A DNA stretch of 56,053 nucleotides from Aliiglaciecola lipolytica (GTDB taxonomy: Bacteria > Pseudomonadota > Gammaproteobacteria > Enterobacterales > Alteromonadaceae): assembly GCF_018860635.1 (NCBI RefSeq), contig NZ_JAHKPT010000005.1, positions 1-56,053 on the forward strand, read 5' to 3'. Within the stretch, counting starts at the first letter, position 1. Every line of letters begins with the position of its first letter. Below the pieces are notes generated by a model that ran no database searches, had not been told where the DNA came from, and saw nothing but the letters and a program-made list of their open reading frames with translations. Made by a program: the position numbers and the translations under genes. Shown here piece after piece: positions 11,971-21,330 of the stretch.

Positions 11971-12519
11971 ATGAAACATATTGCCATTTTACTTACTGTT
12001 GCTACATTAACTTTTTCAGCTCAATCTCATGCCGAAGGCTGGTTTGATTCATTAAAAAGTATGTTTGGAATGAGTGAAGAAGCGGAAGAAACAGTGCCAA
12101 CTACGAGTGCGATGGTAGGCAGCCTAATTGAAAATTTGAACGTCGATTCATCACAAGCAGAAGGTGGCTTAGGTTCATTGTTTAATTATGTAAAAGGTAA
12201 TTTGACCGCTGACAAATTTAGTCAGTTATCTGAAACTTTGCCAGGCATTAACGAACTTATCAGCGCCGCTCCTGACGTAAGTGAGTTAAAAAGTACTGAT
12301 GGGCTAGGTTCATTATTAGACAAAGCTGCAGAGTACAACGACTCAGTTAAAGCCATTAATGAAGTGAAAAAACAATTCGAAGCACTAGGTCTTAAACCTG
12401 AAATGATTATGCAGTATGTAGAACAAGCTAAAGCATATCTAGATACAGAAGAAGGCAAGCAAGCTAAAGACTTATTAATGCAAGGTTTCGGCAATTTAAT
12501 GGGCCAAACTGGCAACTAA
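11971..12519 (+). CDS. Exported DUF2780-type protein
   Basis: A 182-residue protein with a clear signal peptide (MKHIAILLTVATLTFSAQSHA, cleavage before EGWFDSL). The mature part is acidic and helical with repeated LGSLLxxA-type segments and resembles the DUF2780 (VcgC/VcgE-like) family; function unknown. I use the ATG at 11971 because it opens the signal peptide. The reading frame is open upstream from a TTG at 11899, but those 24 residues do not look like protein sequence. No cysteines or catalytic motif are visible. Confidence 0.75.
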   Translation: MKHIAILLTVATLTFSAQSHAEGWFDSLKSMFGMSEEAEETVPTTSAMVGSLIENLNVDSSQAEGGLGSLFNYVKGNLTADKFSQLSETLPGINELISAAPDVSELKSTDGLGSLLDKAAEYNDSVKAINEVKKQFEALGLKPEMIMQYVEQAKAYLDTEEGKQAKDLLMQGFGNLMGQTGN

Positions 12520-12737
12520 AATAAATCTATTTCCATTCTATCTTTTAATAATACTGCTTTTAACTGGCGATTATTGAAAGATAGAAGCTTGTTAGGTGAG
12601 GGATATTCACCGGCATGACAAAAATCATTTTAACATTAAGTTCATCAAAAACTGGTGTTAAAATGAACAATGTTGAACTATAGTATTGTTAATACGTTGT
12701 ATTTAATTTTGTATTTTAACTTTTAAGGAGGAAAGTT
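12520..12737 (+). other. Structured intergenic region upstream of the Tyr-rich protein gene
   Basis: This interval contains two long inverted repeats. One has 16-base arms at 12537-12552 and 12570-12585 (TCTATCTTTTAATAAT against its complement with one G-T pair), loop 17. The other has perfect 11-base arms at 12625-12635 and 12656-12666 (TCATTTTAACA / TGTTAAAATGA), loop 20. Neither is followed by a T-run, so they are not ordinary terminators. A 22-codon open frame (12615-12683) spans the second hairpin but has no clear support. Seen directly; role unknown. Confidence 0.45.
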
Positions 12738-13085
12738 ATGAATATTCAAACTTTCTCAAACAGAGTCACTTTCCCACGTTTTTGTATATTTGTAATGTTA
12801 TTCACACCTCTATTCAGTTGGTCTGATCCGCAATCAGACGCAGACGAATTAGCCAAGATGCAAGCCCAATTAAATAAAGAAGTAATGGCTAAACCATTTT
12901 TGGCAGAAAAGCCGGAAGAAGTTGATGCTTATATAAAAAGCATGCTAGAAAAAAATGTAAAACCAGCGGAATATTCAGGACAAAATTGGCGCCCAGGATA
13001 TACCTGCCGAGATTTACTTAGATATAATTGGAGAGAATATCGAAACTGTCGTTATTATTACCGATATTATGGACGTTATTACTAA
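12738..13085 (+). CDS. Small exported protein with Tyr/Arg-rich tail
   Basis: A 115-residue protein with an excellent ribosome site (AAGGAGG, 8 bp before ATG). Residues 10-28 are a hydrophobic signal-peptide-like segment (cleavage near SWS-D). The acidic middle (29-75) changes to a strongly basic and aromatic tail: the last 31 residues hold eight arginines and ten tyrosines, including RYYYRYYGRYY, and two cysteines (C90, C104) that could form a disulfide. I do not recognise the family. It precedes the TraT-like lipoprotein by 64 bp on the same strand, suggesting an envelope role (inference). Confidence 0.65.
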   Translation: MNIQTFSNRVTFPRFCIFVMLFTPLFSWSDPQSDADELAKMQAQLNKEVMAKPFLAEKPEEVDAYIKSMLEKNVKPAEYSGQNWRPGYTCRDLLRYNWREYRNCRYYYRYYGRYY

Positions 13086-13149
13086 TAATAGTTTTTTTAT
13101 TTAACCTCACCACACAATACTAATAAACATTAAAAAGGTAATTATAAAA

Positions 13150-13893
13150 ATGAAAAGGAATCAACACTTCAATTTTTTGATATTCGCAATGCTCACGCTC
13201 ATGTTGTCTGGGTGTGCGGCTGTGCATACGTCAATAGCCAAAAAAGATTTAGATGTTCAAACTAAATTAAGTACCTCAATCTTTGTTGATGCTGTGGCAC
13301 CTGAAAAACGCAAAATATATCTTGAAGTTCGTTCTGCAGTGATGGAATTTGACCGAAATGCGTTTCGTGAAGCATTAGTATCGCAAATTTCAGGCAGTGG
13401 AAATGGTTACTCATTTGTAGACAGTCCAGAAGATGCACAATTTTCAATGAGTGTGTTTGTACGGAACCTCGAAAAGGCTTCACCTACAGCGGCAGCGAAC
13501 TACCTAAGAACTGGTTTTGAAGGTGTAGCCGCAGGGTCTGCGCTAGGTTATGCCGCTGGAGGTGGTTATCGTGATGCAGCAGCAGGTGGTCTTGTTGGTG
13601 GGTTAGTGTCTACCGCAGCAAACGCATTTGTTAAAGATGTGACTTTTTTATTAGTCGCTGATATTCAAATAAAGGAACGTGCACGTTCTGGCGTTTTGGT
13701 CCGCAGAGATTCAAAAATTAACACCAAAATTTCTGATGATGGTGCTACCACGCAAACCTATTCAGAAGCAACGAATCAAAAAGAATATCGCACCAGAGTA
13801 GTCACTACAGCGAATAAAGCCAATTTAGAGTTAGAAGAAGCACAACCTACTATGTTTGATAAAACAGCATATGCAATGGCGTCATTTTTCTAA
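13150..13893 (+). CDS. traT: TraT-like outer-membrane lipoprotein
   Basis: A 247-residue lipoprotein with lipobox LMLSGC (lipidated C22). It aligns with plasmid TraT (complement resistance/surface exclusion): an N-terminal block like IAKKDLDVQTKLS, a Gly/Ala-rich hydrophobic segment at about 125-160, VKDVTFLLVADIQIKER, and a C-terminal EYRTRVVTTANKANLELEEA block that closely parallels TraT. Plasmid TraT blocks mating with cells carrying the same plasmid; chromosomal homologues in marine bacteria have no established role. No conjugation genes are nearby. Confidence 0.85.
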   Translation: MKRNQHFNFLIFAMLTLMLSGCAAVHTSIAKKDLDVQTKLSTSIFVDAVAPEKRKIYLEVRSAVMEFDRNAFREALVSQISGSGNGYSFVDSPEDAQFSMSVFVRNLEKASPTAAANYLRTGFEGVAAGSALGYAAGGGYRDAAAGGLVGGLVSTAANAFVKDVTFLLVADIQIKERARSGVLVRRDSKINTKISDDGATTQTYSEATNQKEYRTRVVTTANKANLELEEAQPTMFDKTAYAMASFF

Positions 13894-13903
13894 ATTTTAC
13901 TGC

Positions 13904-13929
13904 TAGGCATACGATTCTAGTGTATGCCT
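13904..13929 (+). terminator. Hairpin downstream of the TraT-like gene
   Basis: The arms TAGGCATAC and GTATGCCTA form a stem starting about ten bases after the traT stop codon. The downstream sequence is only weakly T-rich, so efficiency is uncertain. A further inverted repeat (GCGATGTTT/AAACATCGC, about 13950-13990) follows before trkH. The remainder of the gap to 14134 shows no gene. Confidence 0.4.
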
Positions 13930-14134
13930 AAACCATACTTTTCAAATCAGCGATGTTTTGTGTACCCAATAACGTATTCAAACATCGCTTCTTATCTCAC
14001 TCAGACTCACACTGCATCATCCCAAGTTGACATAGCATCTACCCATAGGTCCGGTTTTACGCTAGAAAGAAGATAAATTGAGACTGCTAGTATCAGTCTC
14101 CGCGCAACTATCAAAGTTTATGTGTCTTTTTAGA

Positions 14135-15589
14135 TTAGCTACGCCAGAATGTTGGAGAGAATAAGACTAATAGAGAAAACACTTCAAGTCGTCCAAATAA
14201 CATCGCAATAATTAACAACCACTTTCCTGAATCAGAAACATCAGCAAAAGTACCGGCCACTGTACCCAATCCTGGACCTAAATTGTTTAGTGTTGCAGCG
14301 GTAGCAGAAAACGCCGTTAAATTATCCATACCTGTGGCTATCAAGCCGATCATAATGACCACAAATATCATCGCATAAGCAGAAAAGAACCCCCACACAG
14401 CTTCTACAACTCGCTCAGGCATAAGTCTATCCCCTAACTTTACAGAATATACCGCTTTGGGATGTATCAACCTTTCAACTTCTCGTTTACCTTGCAGGTA
14501 TAAAAGGAAAACGCGAATGACTTTTAATCCTCCACCCGTTGAGCCAGCACAGCCACCGATGAAACTGGAAAAAATTAATAATATAGGTAGGAATACCGGC
14601 CAGCTGGTAAAATCAGTGGTCACAAACCCAGCCGTGGTACTAATAGATACGGCTTGGAATATTGCCTGATTAAAAGCGGTTTCAGCGGTGCCAAATATCT
14701 GGTGGTTTACCAAAACCAAAAAACACACCAGAATCAATACGAACTGAATGAAAAAGAAGGCCTTAAATTCTGGATCATAAATATATCCTCGCAACGAACG
14801 TCCGCTGGCAGCAGCGTAGTGCAAGGCGAAATTTAATGCTGCTATCCATAAAAAAACCACACAGATAAGATTAATTACTGGACTGTTAAAATGGCCTAAA
14901 CTTGCGTCGTAGGTAGAGAATCCACCGATGGCGATAGTCGAAAATGAGTGACAAATGGCGTCAAACCAATCCATACCAGCAACCCAATAGGCGATTGAAC
15001 AAGCTACGGTAAGAGCAAGGTAGATGTACCACAAGTGTTTTGCAGTATCTGCAATCCGAGGTGTCATTTTAGAATCTTTAACTGGGCCAGGAGTCTCAGC
15101 ACGATAAAGCTGCATGCCCCCTACCCCTAGAATGGGCAGGATAGCTACGGCAAGTACAATAATTCCCATACCGCCTAACCATTGTAGTTGTTGACGATAA
15201 AACTGAACAGATTTTGGTAGGTATTCGATCCCTTCAATTACGGTAGCGCCCGTTGTCGTTAAAGCCGAAAAAGACTCGAAAAACGCATCTGTAACCGTCA
15301 TTCTGGGTTGATCGAGCAACAGAAATGGAAAGGCACCAAAACTGGCCAACACCACCCAAAACAAAACGACAATTAAAAACCCTTCTTTTGCACGTAAGTC
15401 ATTTCGGTGACGTCTATTGGGATACCAAATTGCTAAGCCAGTGAATAAGATTAAAAAGAACGCAAGTATGAATGGCAGCCCACTGCCATCTTCAAAAATC
15501 AATGAGATAGTTGCAGGAAACAACATTGTTGAGCTGAACAATGCGACCAATAACCCCAGAATACGAATGATAGTGCGGTATTGCATCAT
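14135..15589 (-). CDS. trkH: Trk potassium uptake channel TrkH
   Basis: TrkH is the inner-membrane potassium-translocating subunit. The 484-residue protein has the expected multi-helix pore architecture, and all four selectivity-filter loops are visible: ALTTTGATV, STIAIGGFST, STTAGFVTT and LNNLGPGLG. The ATG at 15589 is followed by a second ATG codon (MMQYRT); either could be used. It converges with the accessory genes downstream of trkA; TrkA from this window is the presumed partner. Confidence 0.95.
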   Translation of the reverse strand: MMQYRTIIRILGLLVALFSSTMLFPATISLIFEDGSGLPFILAFFLILFTGLAIWYPNRRHRNDLRAKEGFLIVVLFWVVLASFGAFPFLLLDQPRMTVTDAFFESFSALTTTGATVIEGIEYLPKSVQFYRQQLQWLGGMGIIVLAVAILPILGVGGMQLYRAETPGPVKDSKMTPRIADTAKHLWYIYLALTVACSIAYWVAGMDWFDAICHSFSTIAIGGFSTYDASLGHFNSPVINLICVVFLWIAALNFALHYAAASGRSLRGYIYDPEFKAFFFIQFVLILVCFLVLVNHQIFGTAETAFNQAIFQAVSISTTAGFVTTDFTSWPVFLPILLIFSSFIGGCAGSTGGGLKVIRVFLLYLQGKREVERLIHPKAVYSVKLGDRLMPERVVEAVWGFFSAYAMIFVVIMIGLIATGMDNLTAFSATAATLNNLGPGLGTVAGTFADVSDSGKWLLIIAMLFGRLEVFSLLVLFSPTFWRS

Positions 15590-16550
15590 TGCGTATTCGG
15601 CCTATTTTGAGGCCACTGGTCGCACCGGTAATTTGGATTCATATTTGTTGTATCTCTAACAAGACCGAGCCTTGTATATTTAATGTTTGGTTATTTATGC
15701 AATTATCATCTGCAAGCTTACAAATCTAAAGTACTAATTGTAATTAATCTAGGTTTAAAATGTTGTTTTTGTTGAGCTTGCGACCTTGGGCTGAGGTAAA
15801 ACTGCCCTTTTGAGAGCATTTTAACTAATAGTTAAAATCTGACGACCAACATTTTTGATAGATCTCCGCCCCTACCAAGCATGCAAAATGTAGATTCATT
15901 GGCAGGTAAGCAGCGCTAAAACCGAAAGTTTGTAAGCGCTAACATACGAGTTATGTTTTTTAATTATTTTTACTGTACAAGGAACTTGAAATTGATAAAT
16001 CGCTAGACGCTAGCCCTTTGTTTTTGTGGCTTATGCAAATGTGTATTTTAACCCTCAAGTTTTGATTCAAAAATAGTTTAAGCCAGAACCTTCCCTATTG
16101 TTTTTTATGTGGTACATTACCGCCCTGCTCGATTTTCAGCTAATCAGAATCTGTCGATTTGCCGCGATAAATGGAACTTATTAGAGCAGTCCAGTTTTAC
16201 AATCTTAATTGTTTTTAAGCTGTAAGAACTGCTAGATCAAGTTGGGACGACAAACCAGCCCATGCTAGAAACAACAATCTAGAATAAGCTATTTACAATA
16301 AAGCTCTCTAGAATAAAAAAGTTATCCACAAGATAATAAAAAAAATATGTTAAAGGATATTCTTTCTCCTTAATAACGAAAAGTACAGCCGATAAGGCTT
16401 TGAACACATTGAAAAGATTTATTTTTGATGCATTTAACCGTGCGTGATACTTTTTATCTACAAAGTTATCCACAACTTTGGTGGTAGATGCTAAAGCCTT
16501 TATGTGGCATTCTGACGCCTTTTCCAGCTTAATCAATATGGATCTCTTCT
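15590..16550. other. Long trkH-polA intergenic region with three DnaA-box-like sites
   Basis: This 960-bp gap has no convincing gene. Two perfect DnaA boxes, TTATCCACA, occur at 16322-16330 and 16466-16474, and a one-mismatch site (TTATCTACA) lies at 16454-16462, three bases from the second. All are on the plus strand, in the last 230 bp before polA. The second box sits inside an AAAGTT...AACTTT inverted repeat. The short minus-strand open frame across this stretch lacks coding character. The rest is AT-rich and carries the divergent promoters. Confidence 0.5.
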
Positions 16551-19331
16551 ATGGCATCGGTTCCAAACAATCCTTTTATCCTTGTAGATGGCTCATCTTA
16601 TCTTTTTAGAGCGTTCCACGGCATGCCGCCGTTAACCAATTCGAAGGGTCAAGATACGGGTGCAATCTACGGCGTAGTTAATATGTTACGCAGCCTTATA
16701 CAGCAATATTCACCTACGCATATGGCTGTCATTTTTGATGCTAAAGGGAAAACCTTTAGAGATGATATTTATCCTGAATATAAAGCCAACCGCCCGCCCA
16801 TGCCTGATGAATTGAGAAGTCAGATTGCACCTTTACATGCCATCATTAAAGCAATGGGGTTACCTTTGATTGTTGAAGATGGGGTTGAAGCCGACGATGT
16901 AATTGGCACCTTAGCGCAACAAGCCACTGAACAAGGCATCCCTACCCTGATCAGCACCGGCGATAAAGATATGGCTCAACTGGTTAATGAACACGTTACG
17001 TTAATTAACACCATGAACAACCACATCATGGATAAAGACGGTGTAATCGAAAAATTTGGCATACCTGCCAATTTAATAATCGACTTTTTGGCGCTCAAAG
17101 GCGACAAAGTGGATAATATTCCAGGTGTTCCAGGGGTTGGCGATAAAAGCGCTTTAGGCTTGCTACAAGGTATTGGCAGCATTGATGAAATCTATAAAAA
17201 TTTAGATAAGATTGCAGAGCTTGAGTTTAGAGGCGCTAAGAAAATGGCCGACAAGATGCGTGAATTTGAAACTCAAGCACGACTTTCTTATGAACTTGCC
17301 ACCATTAAACTTGATGTGAAGCTCGAATTTGGACCGACTGAACTCAGCCCCACACCACCGGCACATGAAGAGTTAGTGGAGCTGTTTAAGGAATACGAGT
17401 TTAAACGTTGGTTAGCCGAAGCAACTGACGGCCGCAGTATACTGAATTCAGCGAATAAATCTGCCAGTGCCACGGCGACAGTAGATGAAACAGACGTTAA
17501 TACTCCTCCAAAAGTTGAAGAAACAGCTTACACCACAATATTAACCGAAGCCGAATTAGAGGATTGGCTAAGCCGTTTAGAACAAGCTGAATTGTTTGCC
17601 TTTGATACCGAAACAACGAGCCTAAATTATATGGAGGCAGAATTAGTCGGTATGTCATTTTCGGTAAAGGCAGGCGAAGCTGCATACCTGCCTTTAGCCC
17701 ATGACTATTTGGATGCACCTGAACAACTAGACCGCGCAATGGTATTAGAAAAATTCAAACCTTTGCTGGAAAGTGAATCCCATAAAAAAGTCGGACAACA
17801 CCTGAAGTACGACAAAAATGTATTAGCGAATTACAATATTGTACTTCGCGGAATTGAATTCGATACCATGCTTGAATCCTACGTCCTCAATAGCGTGGCC
17901 ACACGCCACGACATGGATAGCCTATCGAAGTATTACTTACAACATAACGCAATTAGTTTCGAAGAAATTGCAGGTAAAGGCGCTAAACAATTAACCTTTA
18001 ATCAAATACCGCTAGAAAAAGCTTCCCCTTATGCCGCTGAAGACGCAGATGTTACTTTACGCTTGCACCAAGAGTTGTGGCCAAAGCTGTGTGAACACGA
18101 ATCACTAAAACACGTATTACTCGACATTGAAGTCCCGCTGGCATCGGTGTTAGCTAAAATGGAACAAAGAGGCGTGTTAATTGATAGTCAAACCTTATTG
18201 CAACAGAGTCAAAACTTAGCTTCTCGTATTATGCAATTGGAAAAAGAAGTTCATGAAATGGCTGGCGAAGAGTTTAATCTTGGTTCAACCAAACAATTGC
18301 AGGAAATTTTATTTAATAAGCTAGATTTGCCGGTCTTGAAAAAGACCCCAAAAGGCGCACCATCTACTGCTGAGGAAGTACTTCAAGAACTCGCTTTAAA
18401 CTATCCTTTGCCGAAACTTTTGATGGAATTTAGAGGGCTAACCAAACTAAAGAATACCTATACAGATAAACTACCTAAGATGATAAACCCTAGAACAGGT
18501 AGAGTGCACACTAGTTATCATCAGGCGATTGCAGCCACAGGACGTTTATCATCCACCGAGCCAAATCTACAAAATATCCCAATCAGAACCGAAGAAGGCA
18601 GAAAAGTTAGGCAGGCCTTTGTCGCGCGAAAAGGTTATAAAATTGTCGCAGCCGATTATTCTCAAATTGAATTAAGAATAATGGCGCATCTGTCAGAAGA
18701 TAAAGGGCTTTTGGACGCTTTTTCTTCCGGTAAAGATGTGCATAAGGCCACGGCTGCTGAGGTATTTGGAGTCGCTCTAGAAAATGTTACTACAGAGCAA
18801 AGACGCAGTGCTAAGGCGATTAACTTTGGGTTAATTTATGGGATGTCTGCGTTCGGTTTAGCCAGACAATTAAATATTCCAAGGCAAGATGCACAAAAGT
18901 ACATGAATTTGTACTTTGAGCGATACCCTGGCGTATTAAAATATATGGAACAGACCCGAGTAGCTGCAAAAGAAGACGGTTTCGTTTCTACAGTGTTCGG
19001 TCGACGTTTATACCTTCCAGATATCAACGCAAGTAATGGCATGAGACGACAAGGCGCTGAACGAGCTGCGATTAATGCACCTATGCAAGGAACCGCGGCC
19101 GATATTATTAAAATGGCCATGTTGAAGGTAGATGATTGGATCGAGAGCCTGAAAAATGACGATGTGCAAATGATCATGCAGGTACACGATGAACTTGTTT
19201 TTGAAATAAAAGAACAAAACATAAAAGAAAACACACAATCCATAATAACCTTGATGGAGAACGCCTGTGACCTATCAGTACCTTTAATAGTAGAGGCTGG
19301 AGAGGGTGAGAATTGGGATGAAGCGCATTAA
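16551..19331 (+). CDS. polA: DNA polymerase I
   Basis: PolA fills gaps and removes RNA primers in replication and repair. The 926-residue protein has the three expected parts: the 5'-3' exonuclease (about 1-290), the 3'-5' proofreading domain with intact [10 protein letters not shown] (about 345-510), and the polymerase domain with motif [15 protein letters not shown], motif [17 protein letters not shown] and motif [10 protein letters not shown]. Proofreading residues appear intact. It is followed by spf, as in E. coli. Confidence 0.98.
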   Translation: MASVPNNPFILVDGSSYLFRAFHGMPPLTNSKGQDTGAIYGVVNMLRSLIQQYSPTHMAVIFDAKGKTFRDDIYPEYKANRPPMPDELRSQIAPLHAIIKAMGLPLIVEDGVEADDVIGTLAQQATEQGIPTLISTGDKDMAQLVNEHVTLINTMNNHIMDKDGVIEKFGIPANLIIDFLALKGDKVDNIPGVPGVGDKSALGLLQGIGSIDEIYKNLDKIAELEFRGAKKMADKMREFETQARLSYELATIKLDVKLEFGPTELSPTPPAHEELVELFKEYEFKRWLAEATDGRSILNSANKSASATATVDETDVNTPPKVEETAYTTILTEAELEDWLSRLEQAELFAFDTETTSLNYMEAELVGMSFSVKAGEAAYLPLAHDYLDAPEQLDRAMVLEKFKPLLESESHKKVGQHLKYDKNVLANYNIVLRGIEFDTMLESYVLNSVATRHDMDSLSKYYLQHNAISFEEIAGKGAKQLTFNQIPLEKASPYAAEDADVTLRLHQELWPKLCEHESLKHVLLDIEVPLASVLAKMEQRGVLIDSQTLLQQSQNLASRIMQLEKEVHEMAGEEFNLGSTKQLQEILFNKLDLPVLKKTPKGAPSTAEEVLQELALNYPLPKLLMEFRGLTKLKNTYTDKLPKMINPRTGRVHTSYHQAIAATGRLSSTEPNLQNIPIRTEEGRKVRQAFVARKGYKIVAADYSQIELRIMAHLSEDKGLLDAFSSGKDVHKATAAEVFGVALENVTTEQRRSAKAINFGLIYGMSAFGLARQLNIPRQDAQKYMNLYFERYPGVLKYMEQTRVAAKEDGFVSTVFGRRLYLPDINASNGMRRQGAERAAINAPMQGTAADIIKMAMLKVDDWIESLKNDDVQMIMQVHDELVFEIKEQNIKENTQSIITLMENACDLSVPLIVEAGEGENWDEAH

Positions 19332-19389
19332 TAAAGTGCTTAAATCTAATCTAAACCCGATTATTTCTGTAATAATATTACAAAAATAT

Positions 19390-19417
19390 TTGATTTTTTC
19401 AATTCCATAGCTAGAAT
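19390..19417 (+). promoter_or_regulatory. Promoter of Spot 42 RNA
   Basis: A -35 TTGATT (19390-19395), a 16-bp spacer and a -10 TAGAAT (19412-19417) place transcription start near 19425, exactly at the conserved GTAGGGTACAGAGG start of Spot 42. In enterobacteria this promoter is repressed by cAMP-CRP; I do not see a clear full CRP site here. Confidence 0.7.
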
Positions 19418-19424
19418 GAGCTTT

Positions 19425-19500
19425 GTAGGGTACAGAGGTTAACTTATTAAGTTAGATATACCTTTGCTTTCGACCCCAGCAATTTGCTGGGGTTTTTTTA
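19425..19500 (+). ncRNA. spf: Spot 42 RNA
   Basis: The first 14 bases, GTAGGGTACAGAGG, are the invariant 5' end of Spot 42, and the position between polA and engB is the conserved one. The 3' end is the standard Rho-independent terminator (ACCCCAGC-aattt-GCTGGGGT followed by T7). Spot 42 is an Hfq-binding RNA that base-pairs with catabolic mRNAs to reinforce carbon catabolite repression. The middle part is shorter than in E. coli (about 76 nt in total against 109). Confidence 0.92.
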
Positions 19501-19724
19501 TGCCTTTTAGAACCTTCCCAGCCTAACACTATCAGCTATAACTAAGACCTTTTTAATTCGCTATTAAACGCCTGCACATCAAATGCTGAATAGACTCGCA
19601 GCCATCAAATAATCAAGATGAGAGTAGTTTGAATTTATTAGTTTTCGAAAACTCGAATTTGAAATTATCAATAAAACAGGAATTTTTTTACAAAGCGGTG
19701 AACTTTATTGAAATGAGCTACTCT

Positions 19725-19789
19725 GAATATACGGTTTTTATGTGTTTTCTCTCTATCCTGTGCCCCTTCTTTTGAAGGGGCTTTTTTTT
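19725..19789 (+). ncRNA. Possible ~55-60-nt small RNA downstream of spf
   Basis: A strong Rho-independent terminator (GCCCCTTC-tttt-GAAGGGGC plus T8, 19762-19789) points along the plus strand, but no plus-strand gene ends near it; engB lies on the other strand. The T-run is on one side only, so it does not serve engB. A short RNA starting near 19730 would fit. I recall a ~60-nt RNA (VSsrna24) just downstream of spf in Aliivibrio salmonicida. The promoter assignment is uncertain. Confidence 0.4.
19762..19789 (+). terminator. Rho-independent terminator upstream of engB's 3' end
   Basis: A perfect 8-bp GC-rich stem (GCCCCTTC/GAAGGGGC) with a 4-base loop is followed by eight T residues on the plus strand. 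It would end any plus-strand transcript from the spf-engB gap. Confidence 0.85.
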
Positions 19790-19803
19790 ATCTAAAAAGT
19801 AAA

Positions 19804-20424
19804 TTAACCCGCGATAGGTTTTTCTTTATCAGCAAAACCCAGCCATTCATCTAACACTCTTTCAACGTTGTCCAGTCCTAGACCATTTAATGAAGAGAAA
19901 ACATGAACTGTAACGTCACCACAAAACGCCATAGACGCTTCTCTTGCCATTAATAGTTGTGCTTTACGTTTTCCCGCCTTTAGCTTGTCAGCCTTTGTTA
20001 ACAACGCTAATACAGGCAAGTTGCGCTCCACTGCCCAGTAAATCAATTGTTGATCTAAATCTTTGAAAGGATGACGGATGTCCATTAACACCACTAAGCC
20101 AGCAAGACTTTTGCGTACTTGTAAATATTCACCTAGGGCTTTTTGCCATTTAAGTTTCATATCCAAAGGTACTTTGGCATAACCATAACCAGGCAAATCT
20201 ACTAATCTTCGCCCTTCTTCAATCTCAAATACATTGATTAACTGTGTTCGGCCTGGTGTTTTACTGGTTCTTGCTAAACTTTTTTGACGGGTAAGACGAT
20301 TTAGGGCACTGGATTTTCCCGCGTTTGAACGACCGGCAAAAGCGACTTCGTTGCCCTCGTCTTGTTCAAGATGATTGATATCTGGGGCACTGGTAACAAA
20401 CTTGGCGTGACTGTAATGACTCAC
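19804..20424 (-). CDS. engB: Ribosome-biogenesis GTPase EngB (YihA)
   Basis: EngB is an essential TrmE-Era-EngA family GTPase for 50S subunit assembly. The 206-residue protein has G1 GRSNAGKSS (31-39), a conserved switch region [13 protein letters not shown]3 DLPGYGYAK (76-84), G4 TKAD and a G5-like VFSSLNG segment. The start is GTG at 20424 with a GAGAG ribosome site upstream; [16 protein letters not shown] matches the family. It stands opposite to cytochrome c4 across about 190 bp. Confidence 0.96.
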   Translation of the reverse strand: MSHYSHAKFVTSAPDINHLEQDEGNEVAFAGRSNAGKSSALNRLTRQKSLARTSKTPGRTQLINVFEIEEGRRLVDLPGYGYAKVPLDMKLKWQKALGEYLQVRKSLAGLVVLMDIRHPFKDLDQQLIYWAVERNLPVLALLTKADKLKAGKRKAQLLMAREASMAFCGDVTVHVFSSLNGLGLDNVERVLDEWLGFADKEKPIAG

Positions 20425-20610
20425 TCGAACTCTCTTTAAAAACGGTAATTAGGGGTAAATTTCTGGCATAGTATACCATTTAACTGCATTTATTAGCGTA
20501 AAACACTGAAATATCCACACAATTGTTCGGGAAATGATTTTATCGCGCCATTAAATGTGTAAAATACTGATATTCTATTAACCAATGCATAAGATGTTTT
20601 GAGAGTCACT

Positions 20611-21240
20611 ATGAAAAAATTGGGTTTGTTGGTGTGTTTGACCGTAGGTTTTTCTGCTTCAGTATTTGCCAAAGGCGACGCACAAGCGGGTGAAGGGTTA
20701 GTTACAAGCAAAGGCTGTGTTGCCTGTCATGGTGCAGATGGAAATAGCCCTCTGGATATTTATCCGTCCATAGCCGGCCAACACGCTGAATACATTGCAA
20801 AGCAGCTAAAAGAATTAAAGCTAGGTGGTGAAACAGCAGGTGCAGAGGGACGTTACGATCCGGTCATGAGTTCACAAGCAGCATTGTTGAACGAGCAAGA
20901 AATGCTAGATTTAGCAGCATACTTCGCTACCCAGGAAGCAAAACCTGGTACTACTCCAGAAGACGTAGTGGAAAAAGGCGGTGAATTGTATCGCGGTGGC
21001 GACCTAGAGCGAGGCATCACAGCTTGTATTGCCTGTCATGGACCTAGAGGTAATGGCTTAGGCTTAGCTGGATTCCCAGATATTAGCGGCCAAAAAGCAG
21101 CTTATTTGAAGTCTCAGTTAGAGAAGTTTAAAGCAGGCTCTCGTGCTAATGACTTAAATGGAATGATGCGAGATATTGCAGCTAAGCTAACTGATGAAGA
21201 CATCGAAACTCTTTCTCAGTATTTAGGCGGACTACACTAA
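20611..21240 (+). CDS. Dihaem cytochrome c4
   Basis: A 209-residue periplasmic electron carrier with signal peptide (residues 1-20, cleavage SVFA-KGDA) and two class I cytochrome domains, each with a haem attachment site (CVACH 36-40; CIACH 138-142) and distal methionines in the expected regions. Cytochrome c4 passes electrons from the bc1 complex to terminal oxidases. The ATG at 20611, preceded by GAGAG, opens the signal peptide; the upstream in-frame TTG at 20599 is unlikely. Confidence 0.95.
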   Translation: MKKLGLLVCLTVGFSASVFAKGDAQAGEGLVTSKGCVACHGADGNSPLDIYPSIAGQHAEYIAKQLKELKLGGETAGAEGRYDPVMSSQAALLNEQEMLDLAAYFATQEAKPGTTPEDVVEKGGELYRGGDLERGITACIACHGPRGNGLGLAGFPDISGQKAAYLKSQLEKFKAGSRANDLNGMMRDIAAKLTDEDIETLSQYLGGLH

Positions 21241-21270
21241 GTTTTTTACTTAGCAACAAATAATTTCGAC

Positions 21271-21311
21271 AAAAAAGTGAACCTTTTTAGACTAAAAGGT
21301 TCACTTTTTTT
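21271..21311 (+). terminator. Terminator of cytochrome c4 gene
   Basis: A 17-bp stem (arms at 21271-21287 and 21294-21310, core AGTGAACCTTTT / AAAAGGTTCACT) has a 6-base loop and a T-run on the plus strand; it also has A's on the other side and could act bidirectionally. Confidence 0.85.
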
Positions 21312-21330
21312 GTTAATAGATGTAAATAAG

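Noticed and set aside
13150-13893. Integrated plasmid or conjugative element at the TraT-like gene
   Set aside because: No other transfer, integrase or plasmid maintenance gene is near; flanks are core genes trkA and trkH.
16279-16536. 85-codon minus-strand ORF upstream of polA
   Set aside because: Low-complexity, AT-driven sequence covering DnaA boxes and promoter DNA; no ribosome site or recognisable domain.
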